Assembly: GCA_900470775.1 (NCBI GenBank)
Contig: UCBZ01000019.1
Span: 1-56,671 of the forward strand
Origin: Hyphomicrobiales bacterium
GTDB taxonomy: Bacteria > Pseudomonadota > Alphaproteobacteria > Rhizobiales > Beijerinckiaceae
Reading direction: 5' to 3'
DNA length: 56,671 nucleotides
The notes under the pieces are model-generated. The model was not told the origin of the DNA. It worked only from the letters and a program-made list of their open reading frames with translations, and ran no database searches. Shown here one piece after another: positions 8,290 through 16,146 of the stretch. Made by a program: the position numbers and the translations under genes. Each line of letters starts with the position of its first letter. The first letter of the stretch is position 1.

Positions 8290-9036
8290 CTACCCCCGCC
8301 GAGCGATCCAGTCCGCCAGCGGCCCCGCCAACCCCGTGCTCTCCTTGCCCGCCGGCCGCCTGAAGCTGCCCTCGCGCGCCTTGAGCGGGCGCAGCAGCGC
8401 CAGCGTCTCGGCCTGCTTCACCGCTGCCTGGACCTGGTCGATCACGGGCACCGAGATGCGCTCGCGTACCTTCGCGGCGAGCCCCGCCAGCGGCGCGCCG
8501 GCCAGGATCACCACATCAGCCTGCGTGCTCGCGACAGCGTCGTTGGCGAGCGACACCAGCAGTTCCTCCTTCTCTTCCTGGACATCGGAGATCGAGCGGA
8601 AGGCGCCGTCCAGCATGCGGATGCCGGCGCAACGATCGGCCATGCCATGCATCTCGACGCATTCCTGGTACCAGGGCCCAAGCGCCGTCGCGAAGGTGAC
8701 GATGGCGAAGCGCCGCCCGAGCATGCAAGCGGTCAGCATCGCCGCCTCCGCCATGCCGACGACCGGAACCTCGAACAATTCGCGCGCCGCCATCAACCCG
8801 GGATCACCGAAGGCGGCAATCACCGCCGCGTCATAGCTTCCCGCTCGCTCGGCCAGCATCTCCAACGCGATCGCCCCGCCGATCTGCGCCTCGGCTCGCG
8901 TCGAGATATAGGGCACGCCGCGCGGCGCCGTCGCCGGCACGATCTCCGTGCCCGGCGCGACAACCTGCGCGGCCGCGCCGACGAGGAGCGTGGTCAGGCT
9001 CTCGCTGGTGTTGGGATTGAGCAGCAGGATCTTCAT
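8290..9036 (-). CDS. Asp/Glu/hydantoin racemase-superfamily protein lacking both catalytic cysteines
   Basis: This 248-residue protein has the two-domain racemase fold signature of the HyuA/hydantoin racemase branch, starting ILLLNPNTS. Active members carry a cysteine in the motif ACFGDPG and a second in LGCAG. Here the equivalent segments read AAFGDPG (alanine at about residue 75) and LAGAPLAG (glycine at about residue 180). Neither canonical cysteine is present. The remaining cysteines (about residues 104, 126 and 136) lie elsewhere. It may therefore not be a two-base racemase. A decarboxylase, isomerase or binding role is possible but unproven. It is divergent from the RpiR regulator and convergent with the SDR gene. 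Confidence 0.85.
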   Translation of the reverse strand: MKILLLNPNTSESLTTLLVGAAAQVVAPGTEIVPATAPRGVPYISTRAEAQIGGAIALEMLAERAGSYDAAVIAAFGDPGLMAARELFEVPVVGMAEAAMLTACMLGRRFAIVTFATALGPWYQECVEMHGMADRCAGIRMLDGAFRSISDVQEEKEELLVSLANDAVASTQADVVILAGAPLAGLAAKVRERISVPVIDQVQAAVKQAETLALLRPLKAREGSFRRPAGKESTGLAGPLADWIARRG

Positions 9037-9179
9037 CGGTCACCGTCCATAGCGAGCCGGCCGGCGCCGGCTGTCCGCGCCACGACAGACACCGTGCCAC
9101 GCTTGCGCGCGAGAGTAGCAGCTTGCGTGCCATAACCGGCTCCGCCGGCTCGGACAGGCCGCCGAGGCCGTGAGCGACA

Positions 9180-9208
9180 TTCCAGCCATGGAACACTTGA
9201 TCCATTCC
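9180..9208. promoter_or_regulatory. Cluster of TTCC/GGAA half-sites, possible operator
   Basis: Between the racemase-like gene and the RpiR regulator lies TTCCAGCCATGGAA, a perfect 5-base inverted repeat with a 4-base spacer. It shares its GGAA with a second pair, GGAA-N11-TTCC. The half-sites resemble those of the IolR-type operator near iolC, although spacing and orientation differ. It could serve autoregulation. Confidence 0.3.
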
Positions 9209-9261
9209 GCCCGCGCTGCCAGAACGGCATGGACATTCCGGCGACCGGGAGACGCATTCTG

Positions 9262-10128
9262 ATGGATGACGGGACGGCCCCCGGGCTCCCGCGCGATTTC
9301 GACGGGCTGAGGGCGCTGATCCTCAGCCGCCGCCAGTCGCTGCCGAAACGCATTGCCCAGGTCGCGGCCTACGCACTCGACAATCCCGACGAGATCGCCT
9401 TCGGGACCGCCGCCAGCATCGCGATCGCGGCCGGCGTCCAGCCCTCGACGCTGGTGCGATTCGCCCAGCATCTCGGCTTCGACGGCTTCACCAGCCTGCA
9501 GACGGTGTTCCGCGAGCGCCTGCGCGAACGCAATTCGAGCTATGAGGAGCGCCTCAGCCAGCTTCGCGCCGATGTCGGCGGCAACGGCGCCAACCACCGC
9601 ATCCTCGAAGGCTTCCTGACCGCGTCGGGCACCTCGCTCGACCTGCTGGCGCGCTCCCTCGACGAAGCGGCCCTCGACCGCGCCATTGCGGCGCTGGCCA
9701 GCGCCGAGACGATCTACATCCTCGCGCGGCGCCGCTCCTACCCGGTCGCGAGCTACATGGCCTATGCGCTCGGCAAGCTCGGCGTCCGCTACCAGCTCGT
9801 CGAATCGGCGGCGGGCCTCAGCCCCGAGATCCTGTCCTTCGCCACGAAGCGGGACATCGCGCTGGCGGTCAGCTTCTCGCCCTATGCGGCGGAGACGATC
9901 GACGAGGCGCGCGTGCTCTGCGAGCGCAATGTCCCGGTCATCGCCATCACCGACAGCGCCTTTTCGCCGCTGGTCCAGTTCGCCAGAATCTGGTTCGAGG
10001 TCGCGGAGGCCGATTTCGGCGGGTTCCGCACGCTGTCGGCGACAATGGCCCTGTCGATGGCACTGGCCGTGGGCATCGGCGACGCCCGCCGCGACCGCAA
10101 GCCCGGCAAGGACCGCCCTAGAGGCTGA
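9262..10128 (+). CDS. iolR: MurR/RpiR-family regulator, probable inositol repressor IolR
   Basis: This 288-residue protein has an N-terminal RpiR-type helix-turn-helix (AIAAGVQPSTLVRFAQHLGFDGF) and a C-terminal SIS sugar-phosphate-binding domain (from about residue 115, IYILARRRSYPVASY). It lies immediately upstream of iolC in the same direction. In Sinorhizobium meliloti the RpiR-like IolR represses inositol genes through a GGAA-N6-TTCC palindrome, and exactly such a palindrome lies at 10139-10152. The function is therefore inferred from context plus motif. The start at 9262 follows a GGGAGA ribosome binding site. An upstream ATG at 9229 would add 11 residues. Confidence 0.82.
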   Translation: MDDGTAPGLPRDFDGLRALILSRRQSLPKRIAQVAAYALDNPDEIAFGTAASIAIAAGVQPSTLVRFAQHLGFDGFTSLQTVFRERLRERNSSYEERLSQLRADVGGNGANHRILEGFLTASGTSLDLLARSLDEAALDRAIAALASAETIYILARRRSYPVASYMAYALGKLGVRYQLVESAAGLSPEILSFATKRDIALAVSFSPYAAETIDEARVLCERNVPVIAITDSAFSPLVQFARIWFEVAEADFGGFRTLSATMALSMALAVGIGDARRDRKPGKDRPRG

Positions 10129-10138
10129 CTGTCAATCA

Positions 10139-10152
10139 GGAACAGGCGTTCC
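10139..10152. promoter_or_regulatory. IolR-type operator GGAA-N6-TTCC
   Basis: GGAACAGGCGTTCC is a 5-base inverted repeat with a 4-base spacer, and matches the GGAA-N6-TTCC motif reported for the rhizobial inositol repressor IolR. It sits just upstream of a candidate promoter for iolC and directly after the RpiR regulator gene. Confidence 0.6.
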
Positions 10153-10155
10153 GAA

Positions 10156-10184
10156 TTGACTGTTCGGTAGAATTATCATTTCAT
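10156..10184 (+). promoter_or_regulatory. Candidate promoter for the iolCDEB genes
   Basis: TTGACT at 10156-10161 and TTTCAT at 10179-10184 are separated by 17 bases, a reasonable housekeeping-sigma promoter. It begins three bases after the IolR-type operator, so bound repressor would overlap polymerase contacts. The AT-rich stretch stands out from the high-GC surroundings. Confidence 0.4.
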
Positions 10185-10251
10185 AAGCGCGACACTGCCG
10201 GAGCCATCGGGCAACCGGTGGGGCATGGGCATGGACAGCCGGGAGGACGAT

Positions 10252-12186
10252 ATGACGGGATCGCAAGGCGGACCATCGCAGGCGCTCGACGTCATCACCA
10301 TCGGCCGCGCCTCGGTCGATCTCTACGGCCAGCAGATCGGCTCAAAGCTCGAGGACGTCACCTCCTTCGCCAAATCGGTCGGCGGCTGCCCCGCCAATAT
10401 CGCCATCGGCACGGCCCGCCTCGGCCTGCGCTCGGCCCTGCTGACCCGCGTCGGCAACGAGCAGTTCGGCCGCTTCCTGCGCGAGCAACTCGGCCGCGAG
10501 GGCGTCAATCTCGACGGGCTTAAGACGGACCCCACGCGGCTCACCGCGCTCGCCATCCTCTCGGTCGAGAGCGACAAATCCTTCCCGTTGCTGTTCTACC
10601 GCGAGAACTGCGCCGACATGGCGCTGGAGGAAGACGACGTCGACGAGGCCTTCCTCGCGACCGCGCGTGCCGTCGTCGTCACCGGCACGCATTTCGCCCG
10701 GCCCAACACCGAGGCCGCCCAGCGCAAGGCGATGCGCCTGATGCGCGCCAGCGGCGGCAAGGTGGTGCTCGACATCGACTATCGCCCCAATCTCTGGGGT
10801 CTCGCCGGCCACGCCGAGGGCGACAACCGCTACATCGCTTCGGAAGCCGTCTCGGCCCGGATGAAGACGGTGCTGCCGGATTGCGACCTGATCATCGGCA
10901 CGGAAGAGGAGGTCCTGATCGCGTCGGGCGAGAGCGAGCTCCTGCCGGCGCTGAAGACGATCCGCACGCTGTCGTCGGCCACCATCGTCCTCAAGCGCGG
11001 CCCGATGGGCTGCATCGTCTATGACGGCGCGATCTCGGACGATCTGGAGGCCGGCATCATCGGCAAGGGCTTCCCGATCGAGGTCTACAATGTGCTGGGC
11101 GCCGGCGATGCCTTCATGTCCGGCTTCCTGCGCGGCTGGCTTGGCGGCGAAAGCCTGCAGACCGCCGCGACCTGGGCCAATGCCTGCGGCGCCTTCGCGG
11201 TCTCGCGCCTGCTCTGCTCGCCCGAAAGCCCGACCTTCGAGGAGCTGCAGTATTTCCTCAGGCACGGCAGCCCGCATCGGGCGCTGCGCAAGGACGAGGC
11301 GATCAACCACATCCACTGGGCGACGACGCGCCGCCGCGACATCCCCTCGCTGATGGCGCTCGCCTGCGACCACCGCTCGCAACTGGAGGAGGTCGCGCAG
11401 AAGACCGGCGCCGACCCCGCCCGCATCCGCGATTTCAAGGTGCTCGCCGTCAAGGCCGCAGCCCGCGTCGCCAATGGCCGGCCCGGCTTCGGCATGCTGC
11501 TCGACGAGACGCATGGCCGCGAGGCGATGTTCGAATTCGCCCGCCACCCCTTCTGCTGGCTCGGCCGCCCGGTCGAACTGCCGGGCTCACGGCCGCTGCG
11601 CTTCGAGGCGAGCCAGGACATCGGCTCGCTCCTGCCGGAATGGCCGGTCGACCACTGCATCAAGGCTTTGTGCTTCTACCACCCCGACGACGCCTCCGAA
11701 CTGAAGCATGCGCAACAGGACAAGCTGCGCGCCTTGTTCGAGGCGGCGCGCAAGGTCGGCCGCGAATTGCTCGTCGAGATCATCGCCTCGAAGAACGGCC
11801 CGATGTGCGACGACACCATCGCCCGCGCCATGCAGGAACTCTACGCGCTCGGCATCAAGCCCGACTGGTGGAAGCTCGAACCGCAGGCTTCGGCCGCCGC
11901 CTGGGCCGCGATCGAGGGCGTCATCATCAGCAATGATCCCTGGTGCCGCGGCGTGCTGCTGCTCGGCCTCGACGCAGCCGCGGAGGAGCTCAAAGCCGGT
12001 TTCGCCGCGACCGCATCCAGCCCCATCGTCAAGGGCTTCGCCGTCGGCCGGACCATCTTCATGACGGCGGCCGAGGGCTGGCTCTCCGGCAACCTGACCG
12101 ACGAGGCGGCCATCGCCGACATGGCCCGGCGCTTCGAGGCGCTAGCCAACCTCTGGCTTGCCACGCGCGGCCGCAAGGCGGCATAG
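10252..12186 (+). CDS. iolC: 5-dehydro-2-deoxygluconokinase fused to a DUF2090 domain
   Basis: This 644-residue bifunctional-looking protein has an N-terminal PfkB-type sugar kinase domain (about residues 15-330, GGCPANIAIG near the start and the anion-hole motif GAGDAFMSGF). A C-terminal DUF2090 aldolase-like TIM-barrel domain follows (from about residue 350, starting PSLMALACDHRSQ). IolC phosphorylates 2-deoxy-5-keto-D-gluconate in myo-inositol breakdown. The C-terminal domain resembles class I aldolases and might handle the kinase product, which is inference. The ATG at 10252 has a good GGGAGG site. An upstream ATG at 10225 does not. iolD, iolE and iolB follow in the same direction. Confidence 0.93.
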   Translation: MTGSQGGPSQALDVITIGRASVDLYGQQIGSKLEDVTSFAKSVGGCPANIAIGTARLGLRSALLTRVGNEQFGRFLREQLGREGVNLDGLKTDPTRLTALAILSVESDKSFPLLFYRENCADMALEEDDVDEAFLATARAVVVTGTHFARPNTEAAQRKAMRLMRASGGKVVLDIDYRPNLWGLAGHAEGDNRYIASEAVSARMKTVLPDCDLIIGTEEEVLIASGESELLPALKTIRTLSSATIVLKRGPMGCIVYDGAISDDLEAGIIGKGFPIEVYNVLGAGDAFMSGFLRGWLGGESLQTAATWANACGAFAVSRLLCSPESPTFEELQYFLRHGSPHRALRKDEAINHIHWATTRRRDIPSLMALACDHRSQLEEVAQKTGADPARIRDFKVLAVKAAARVANGRPGFGMLLDETHGREAMFEFARHPFCWLGRPVELPGSRPLRFEASQDIGSLLPEWPVDHCIKALCFYHPDDASELKHAQQDKLRALFEAARKVGRELLVEIIASKNGPMCDDTIARAMQELYALGIKPDWWKLEPQASAAAWAAIEGVIISNDPWCRGVLLLGLDAAAEELKAGFAATASSPIVKGFAVGRTIFMTAAEGWLSGNLTDEAAIADMARRFEALANLWLATRGRKAA

Positions 12187-12209
12187 CTTCCGCTCCCCGG
12201 AGACGTTTC

Positions 12210-14060
12210 ATGACCGCCACCATCCGCCTCACCATGGCGCAGGCGCTGACGCGCTACCTTGCCGCGCAATTCACCGAGATCGACGGCCGCCGCCTGCCGA
12301 TCTTCGGCGGCGTCTGGGCGATCTTCGGCCATGGCAATGTCGCGGGCCTCGGCGAGGCGCTCTGGCACGAGCGCGAGCGCCTGCCGACCTTCCGCGCCCA
12401 TAACGAACAGGCGATGGCCCATGCGGCCATCGCCTATGCCAAGGCGAATATGCGCCGCCGCTTCATGGCCGCGACGACCTCGATCGGCCCCGGCGCGACC
12501 AATCTCGTCACGGCCGCGGCGCTTGCCCATGTCAACCGGCTGCCCGTCCTGCTGCTTCCGGGTGACGTCTTCGCCAACCGCATCCCCGACCCCGTGCTCC
12601 AGCAGGTCGAGTCCTTCGGCGACGGCACGGTCTCGGCCAATGACTGCTTCCGGCCGGTCTCGCGCTATTTCGACCGCATCACCCGCCCCGAACAGATCAT
12701 CCCGGCGCTCGCTCGCGCCATGCAGGTGCTGACCGACCCGGCCGAATGCGGCCCGGTCACGCTCGCGCTCTGCCAGGACGTGCAGGCGGAGGCCTATGAC
12801 TATCCCGAGAGTTTCTTCGCAGAGCGCCTGTGGACACCACGCCGCCCACGGCCGGACCGCACCGAGCTCCAGGCGGCAGCAGCCGCGCTCAGGGCGGCGA
12901 AGAAGCCGCTGATCATCGCCGGCGGCGGCGTGCTCTATTCCGGCGCCTGCGACGATCTCGCCCGCTTCTCGACCGCGACCGGCATCCCGGTCTGCGAGAC
13001 GCAAGGCGGCAAGTCCGCGCTCCCCGACAACGCCCCGCTCAACATGGCCGCCGTCGGCGTCACCGGCACCACGGCCGCCAACCGACTCGCCGCCGAGGCC
13101 GACGTCATCCTCGCCGTCGGTACGCGCCTGCAGGATTTCACCACCGGCTCCTGGGCCCTGTTCGGCGCTACCGACAAGACGCTGATAGGCCTCAACGTTC
13201 AGCCCTTCGACGCCGGCAAGCATCGCGCCTTGCCTGTTGTCGCCGACGCCCGTGAGGGCCTGACCGAACTCTTCGCCGCGCTCGGCAACTGGCAGGCGCC
13301 GGAAAGCTGGACGGACAACGCAAAGACCGGCAAGGCCGACTGGCGCAAGGCCGCCGATGCTGTCACCGCCGCGACCAACGCCGCCCCGCCCTCGGACGCG
13401 CAAATCATCGGCGCGGTCCAGAGAACGCTCGGCTCCGACATCATCCTGCTGCATGCCGCCGGCGGTCTTCCCGGCGAATTGCACAAGCTCTGGCAGGCCG
13501 GCCCGCCCGGCTCCTATCACGCCGAATACGGCTTCTCCTGCATGGGCTTCGAGATCGCGGGGGGCTTAGGCGCCAAGATGGCGCGGCCCGACCGCGAAGT
13601 CGTCGTCATGGTCGGCGACGGCTCCTATCTAATGCTGAACTCCGAGATCGCGACCTCGGTGATGCTCGGCCTGAAACTGACCATCGTCCTGCTCGACAAT
13701 CGCGGTTTCGGCTGCATCAACCGCCTCCAGAACGCCACCGGCAGTGCCTCCTTCAACAACCTGCTGAAGGACGCCCGCCACGAGACCCTGCCCGAGATCG
13801 ACTTCGTCGCCCATGCCGCGAGCCTCGGCGCGATCACGACGAAGGCCGCCTCCATCGCGGAGCTGGAAGCCGCGCTGGCGCAGGCGAAGGCCAACACCCG
13901 CACCACGGTCATCGTGATCGACACCGACCCGCTGGTCTCCACCGCTGCCGGCGGGACCTGGTGGGACGTCGCGGTGCCGGAGGTGAGCGAGCGGGCACAG
14001 GTGCGCGAGGCGCGGACAAATTACGACGCCAGCCGGAAGCGGCAGCGCGTCGGTGAATAG
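12210..14060 (+). CDS. iolD: 3D-(3,5/4)-trihydroxycyclohexane-1,2-dione hydrolase
   Basis: This 616-residue thiamine diphosphate enzyme opens the ring of the inositol intermediate 3D-trihydroxycyclohexane-1,2-dione to give 5-deoxy-glucuronate. The conserved catalytic glutamate region is AHNEQAMAHAA near residue 60. The cofactor-binding motif begins GDGSYLMLNSE and ends LLDNRGFG in the C-terminal third. The start at 12210 lies 24 bases after the iolC stop and has a CCGGAGA ribosome binding site. An earlier in-frame extension reads through iolC and is not real. Length fits the IolD family. It acts between IolE and IolB in the pathway. Confidence 0.95.
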   Translation: MTATIRLTMAQALTRYLAAQFTEIDGRRLPIFGGVWAIFGHGNVAGLGEALWHERERLPTFRAHNEQAMAHAAIAYAKANMRRRFMAATTSIGPGATNLVTAAALAHVNRLPVLLLPGDVFANRIPDPVLQQVESFGDGTVSANDCFRPVSRYFDRITRPEQIIPALARAMQVLTDPAECGPVTLALCQDVQAEAYDYPESFFAERLWTPRRPRPDRTELQAAAAALRAAKKPLIIAGGGVLYSGACDDLARFSTATGIPVCETQGGKSALPDNAPLNMAAVGVTGTTAANRLAAEADVILAVGTRLQDFTTGSWALFGATDKTLIGLNVQPFDAGKHRALPVVADAREGLTELFAALGNWQAPESWTDNAKTGKADWRKAADAVTAATNAAPPSDAQIIGAVQRTLGSDIILLHAAGGLPGELHKLWQAGPPGSYHAEYGFSCMGFEIAGGLGAKMARPDREVVVMVGDGSYLMLNSEIATSVMLGLKLTIVLLDNRGFGCINRLQNATGSASFNNLLKDARHETLPEIDFVAHAASLGAITTKAASIAELEAALAQAKANTRTTVIVIDTDPLVSTAAGGTWWDVAVPEVSERAQVREARTNYDASRKRQRVGE

Positions 14061-14130
14061 GAACCTCAGGTCTCCACCCGCCCTTCCGGCACGCCGACAT
14101 GAACGCTGAAGACTATCGAGGAACTGACCC

Positions 14131-15015
14131 ATGATCCGCATCGGCGCAAACCCCATCGGCTGGTCGAATGACGACATGCTGGAGATCGGCGGCGAGATTC
14201 CGCTCGAAACTTGCCTGAGCGAGGCCCGTGCCGCCGGCTTCACCGGCATGGAGCTCGGCAACAAGTTCCCGCGCGAGGCCGCCAGCCTCAAGCCGATACT
14301 CGACGCCCACGGCCACGCGCTCGTCTCCGGCTGGTACTCGACCGAGCTTTTGATCCGCGATGTCGCAGCCGAAATGGCGGCCGTGAAGGGCCATGCGACG
14401 CTGCTGCGCGACATGGGCTGCAGCGTGCTGATCGCGGCCGAAACCTCGAACGCGATCCATTCCGACATCGCCACGCCGCTCTCCGCCCGCCCGGTGCTGG
14501 CGAAGGGCGGCTGGGCCGATTTCGGCGCGCGCTACACGAATTTCGCAGCAGCCGTGAAAGCCGAATACGGCCTCCAGCTCGTCTACCACCACCATATGGG
14601 CACGGTCGTGCAGACCGAATCCGAGATCGACCGCTTCATGGCCGTGACCGGCGAGGCCGTCGGCTTCCTCCTCGACACCGGCCACGCGACCTGGGGCGGC
14701 GGCGACCCGGCCCGCATCGCCCGCCACTGGAAGGCGCGCATCCACCATGTCCACGCCAAGGACATCCGCGAGGATGTGATGTGGCGCTCCAACAAGGAGG
14801 ACTGGTCCTTCCTCGAATCCGTGCTCGCCGGCGTCTACACCGTGCCGGGCGACGGGCTGATCGACTATGTCCGCGTGCTCCGGGAGCTTCAGGGCTATTC
14901 CGGCTGGATCGTCGTCGAGGCCGAGCAGGACCCGAAGAAGGCAGAGCCCGCGACCTACGCGAAACTCGGTCACGCCAACCTGACGCGCTTCATCAGGGAA
15001 GCGGAGTTGGGCTGA
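14131..15015 (+). CDS. iolE: myo-inosose-2 dehydratase
   Basis: This 294-residue xylose isomerase-like TIM-barrel protein dehydrates 2-keto-myo-inositol (scyllo-inosose) to the trihydroxycyclohexanedione used by IolD. Typical segments are ANPIGWSNDD at the N-terminus, the metal-binding region LLDTGHATWGGGDP, the histidine pair in RIHHVHAKDIR and IVVEAEQDP near the end. It begins 70 bases after iolD. A family A repeat separates it from iolB. All key metal-ligand segments look intact. Confidence 0.95.
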   Translation: MIRIGANPIGWSNDDMLEIGGEIPLETCLSEARAAGFTGMELGNKFPREAASLKPILDAHGHALVSGWYSTELLIRDVAAEMAAVKGHATLLRDMGCSVLIAAETSNAIHSDIATPLSARPVLAKGGWADFGARYTNFAAAVKAEYGLQLVYHHHMGTVVQTESEIDRFMAVTGEAVGFLLDTGHATWGGGDPARIARHWKARIHHVHAKDIREDVMWRSNKEDWSFLESVLAGVYTVPGDGLIDYVRVLRELQGYSGWIVVEAEQDPKKAEPATYAKLGHANLTRFIREAELG

Positions 15016-15024
15016 TCCCATCCA

Positions 15025-15142
15025 CAGCCCTCATCCTGAGGAGCCGCGAAGCGGCGTCTCGAAGGATGGTCCAGGAGGTTGCGGAAGCATCTGGAGCATC
15101 CTTCGAGACGCGCTCTACGAGCGCTCCTCAGGATGAGGGCTG
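15025..15142. repeat. Family A composite palindromic repeat, copy A3
   Basis: A complete nested palindrome with outer CAGCCCTCATCCTGAGGAGC arms and inner GTCTCGAAGGATG...CATCCTTCGAGAC arms. It occupies almost the whole gap between iolE and iolB, inside the inositol operon. Confidence 0.9.
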
Positions 15143-15170
15143 AGTTTGAAAACGCTTCGAAGGAAGACCC

Positions 15171-15968
15171 GTGTCCCACCTCCTGATCAAGCCCAATGGC
15201 GTCCATGGCCATGTCAGCCATGTCACGCCGCAGAGTGCCGGCTGGACCTATGTCGGTTTCGATCTGCATCGCCTGAAGTCGGGCGAGACGGTCTCCGCCG
15301 CAACCGGCGATCGCGAGGCCTGCCTCGTCTTCGTCACCGGCAAGGGCGAGGTCACGGCTGGCGGGCAGGCTCTGGGCGAACTCGGCCAGCGCATGTCGCC
15401 CTTCGAGGGCAAGCCCTGGTCGGTCTATATCCCGCAGGGCTCGGACTGGTCGGTCACCGCCACGACCGATCTCGAACTGGCCGTCTGCACGGCGCCAGGC
15501 CTGGGCGGCGGCCTGCCGGTGCGCGTCATCGGTCCCGACCATCTCGGCCAGGAGGTCCGCGGCAAGGGCAGCAATATCCGCCACGTCACCAACATCCTGC
15601 CCGAAACCGAACCTGCGGATTCGCTGCTCGTGGTCGAGGTCATCACGCCCGCCGGCAACACCTCGAGCTATCCGCCGCACAAGCACGACCGGGACGACCT
15701 GCCGCGCGAATCCTATCTGGAGGAGACCTACTACCACCGGCTCAACCCGCCGCAGGGCTTCGGCTTCCAGCGGGTCTACACCGACGATCGCAGCCTCGAT
15801 GAAGCGATGGCGATCGAGGACGGCGACGTCGTGCTGGTGCCCAGGGGTTACCACCCCTGCGCCACCTGCCATGGCTATGATTTGTATTATCTCAACGTCA
15901 TGGCCGGCCCGAAGCGGAGCTGGAAGTTCCACAACGCGCCCGAACACGAGTGGCTGACGAAGCTCTGA
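15171..15968 (+). CDS. iolB: 5-deoxy-glucuronate isomerase
   Basis: This 265-residue bicupin isomerises 5-deoxy-D-glucuronate to 2-deoxy-5-keto-D-gluconate, the substrate of IolC. Recognisable segments are SYPPHKHDRDDLP (metal-binding histidines), EETYYHRLNPPQGFGFQRVYTDD and the C-terminal VPRGYHPCATCHGYDLYYLNVMAGP region, of which the histidine and tyrosines are typical. It is the last inositol gene of the cluster. iolA and iolG are not in this window, so the pathway must be completed elsewhere. Confidence 0.95.
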   Translation: MSHLLIKPNGVHGHVSHVTPQSAGWTYVGFDLHRLKSGETVSAATGDREACLVFVTGKGEVTAGGQALGELGQRMSPFEGKPWSVYIPQGSDWSVTATTDLELAVCTAPGLGGGLPVRVIGPDHLGQEVRGKGSNIRHVTNILPETEPADSLLVVEVITPAGNTSSYPPHKHDRDDLPRESYLEETYYHRLNPPQGFGFQRVYTDDRSLDEAMAIEDGDVVLVPRGYHPCATCHGYDLYYLNVMAGPKRSWKFHNAPEHEWLTKL

Positions 15969-15986
15969 GAAGCCGGGCCACAATTG

Positions 15987-16012
15987 AGCCCTCATCCTGA
16001 GGGGCTCCTCAG
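15987..16012. repeat. Family A remnant, internal deletion form A8
   Basis: AGCCCTCATCCTGAGG is followed directly by GGCTCCTCAG. These are the left outer arm and part of the right outer arm, with the entire middle missing. It lies between iolB and the OmpA-like gene. Confidence 0.6.
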
Positions 16013-16146
16013 ACCGGCGCGACAAACCCTGCTCCCCCAAATGAATGATGCGAGGAGCGGACGCTCTCGCCATCGTCGCCGCAGCTCAAGTCCGGGACGC
16101 CGTTTGAGGTCGCACGCGGCCGTCCCGCAAGCATGCGGAAACTCCG

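Noticed and set aside
11943..14060. A longer 705-residue version of IolD
   Set aside because: The first 89 codons are an out-of-frame reading of iolC. IolD proteins begin near the ATG at 12210.
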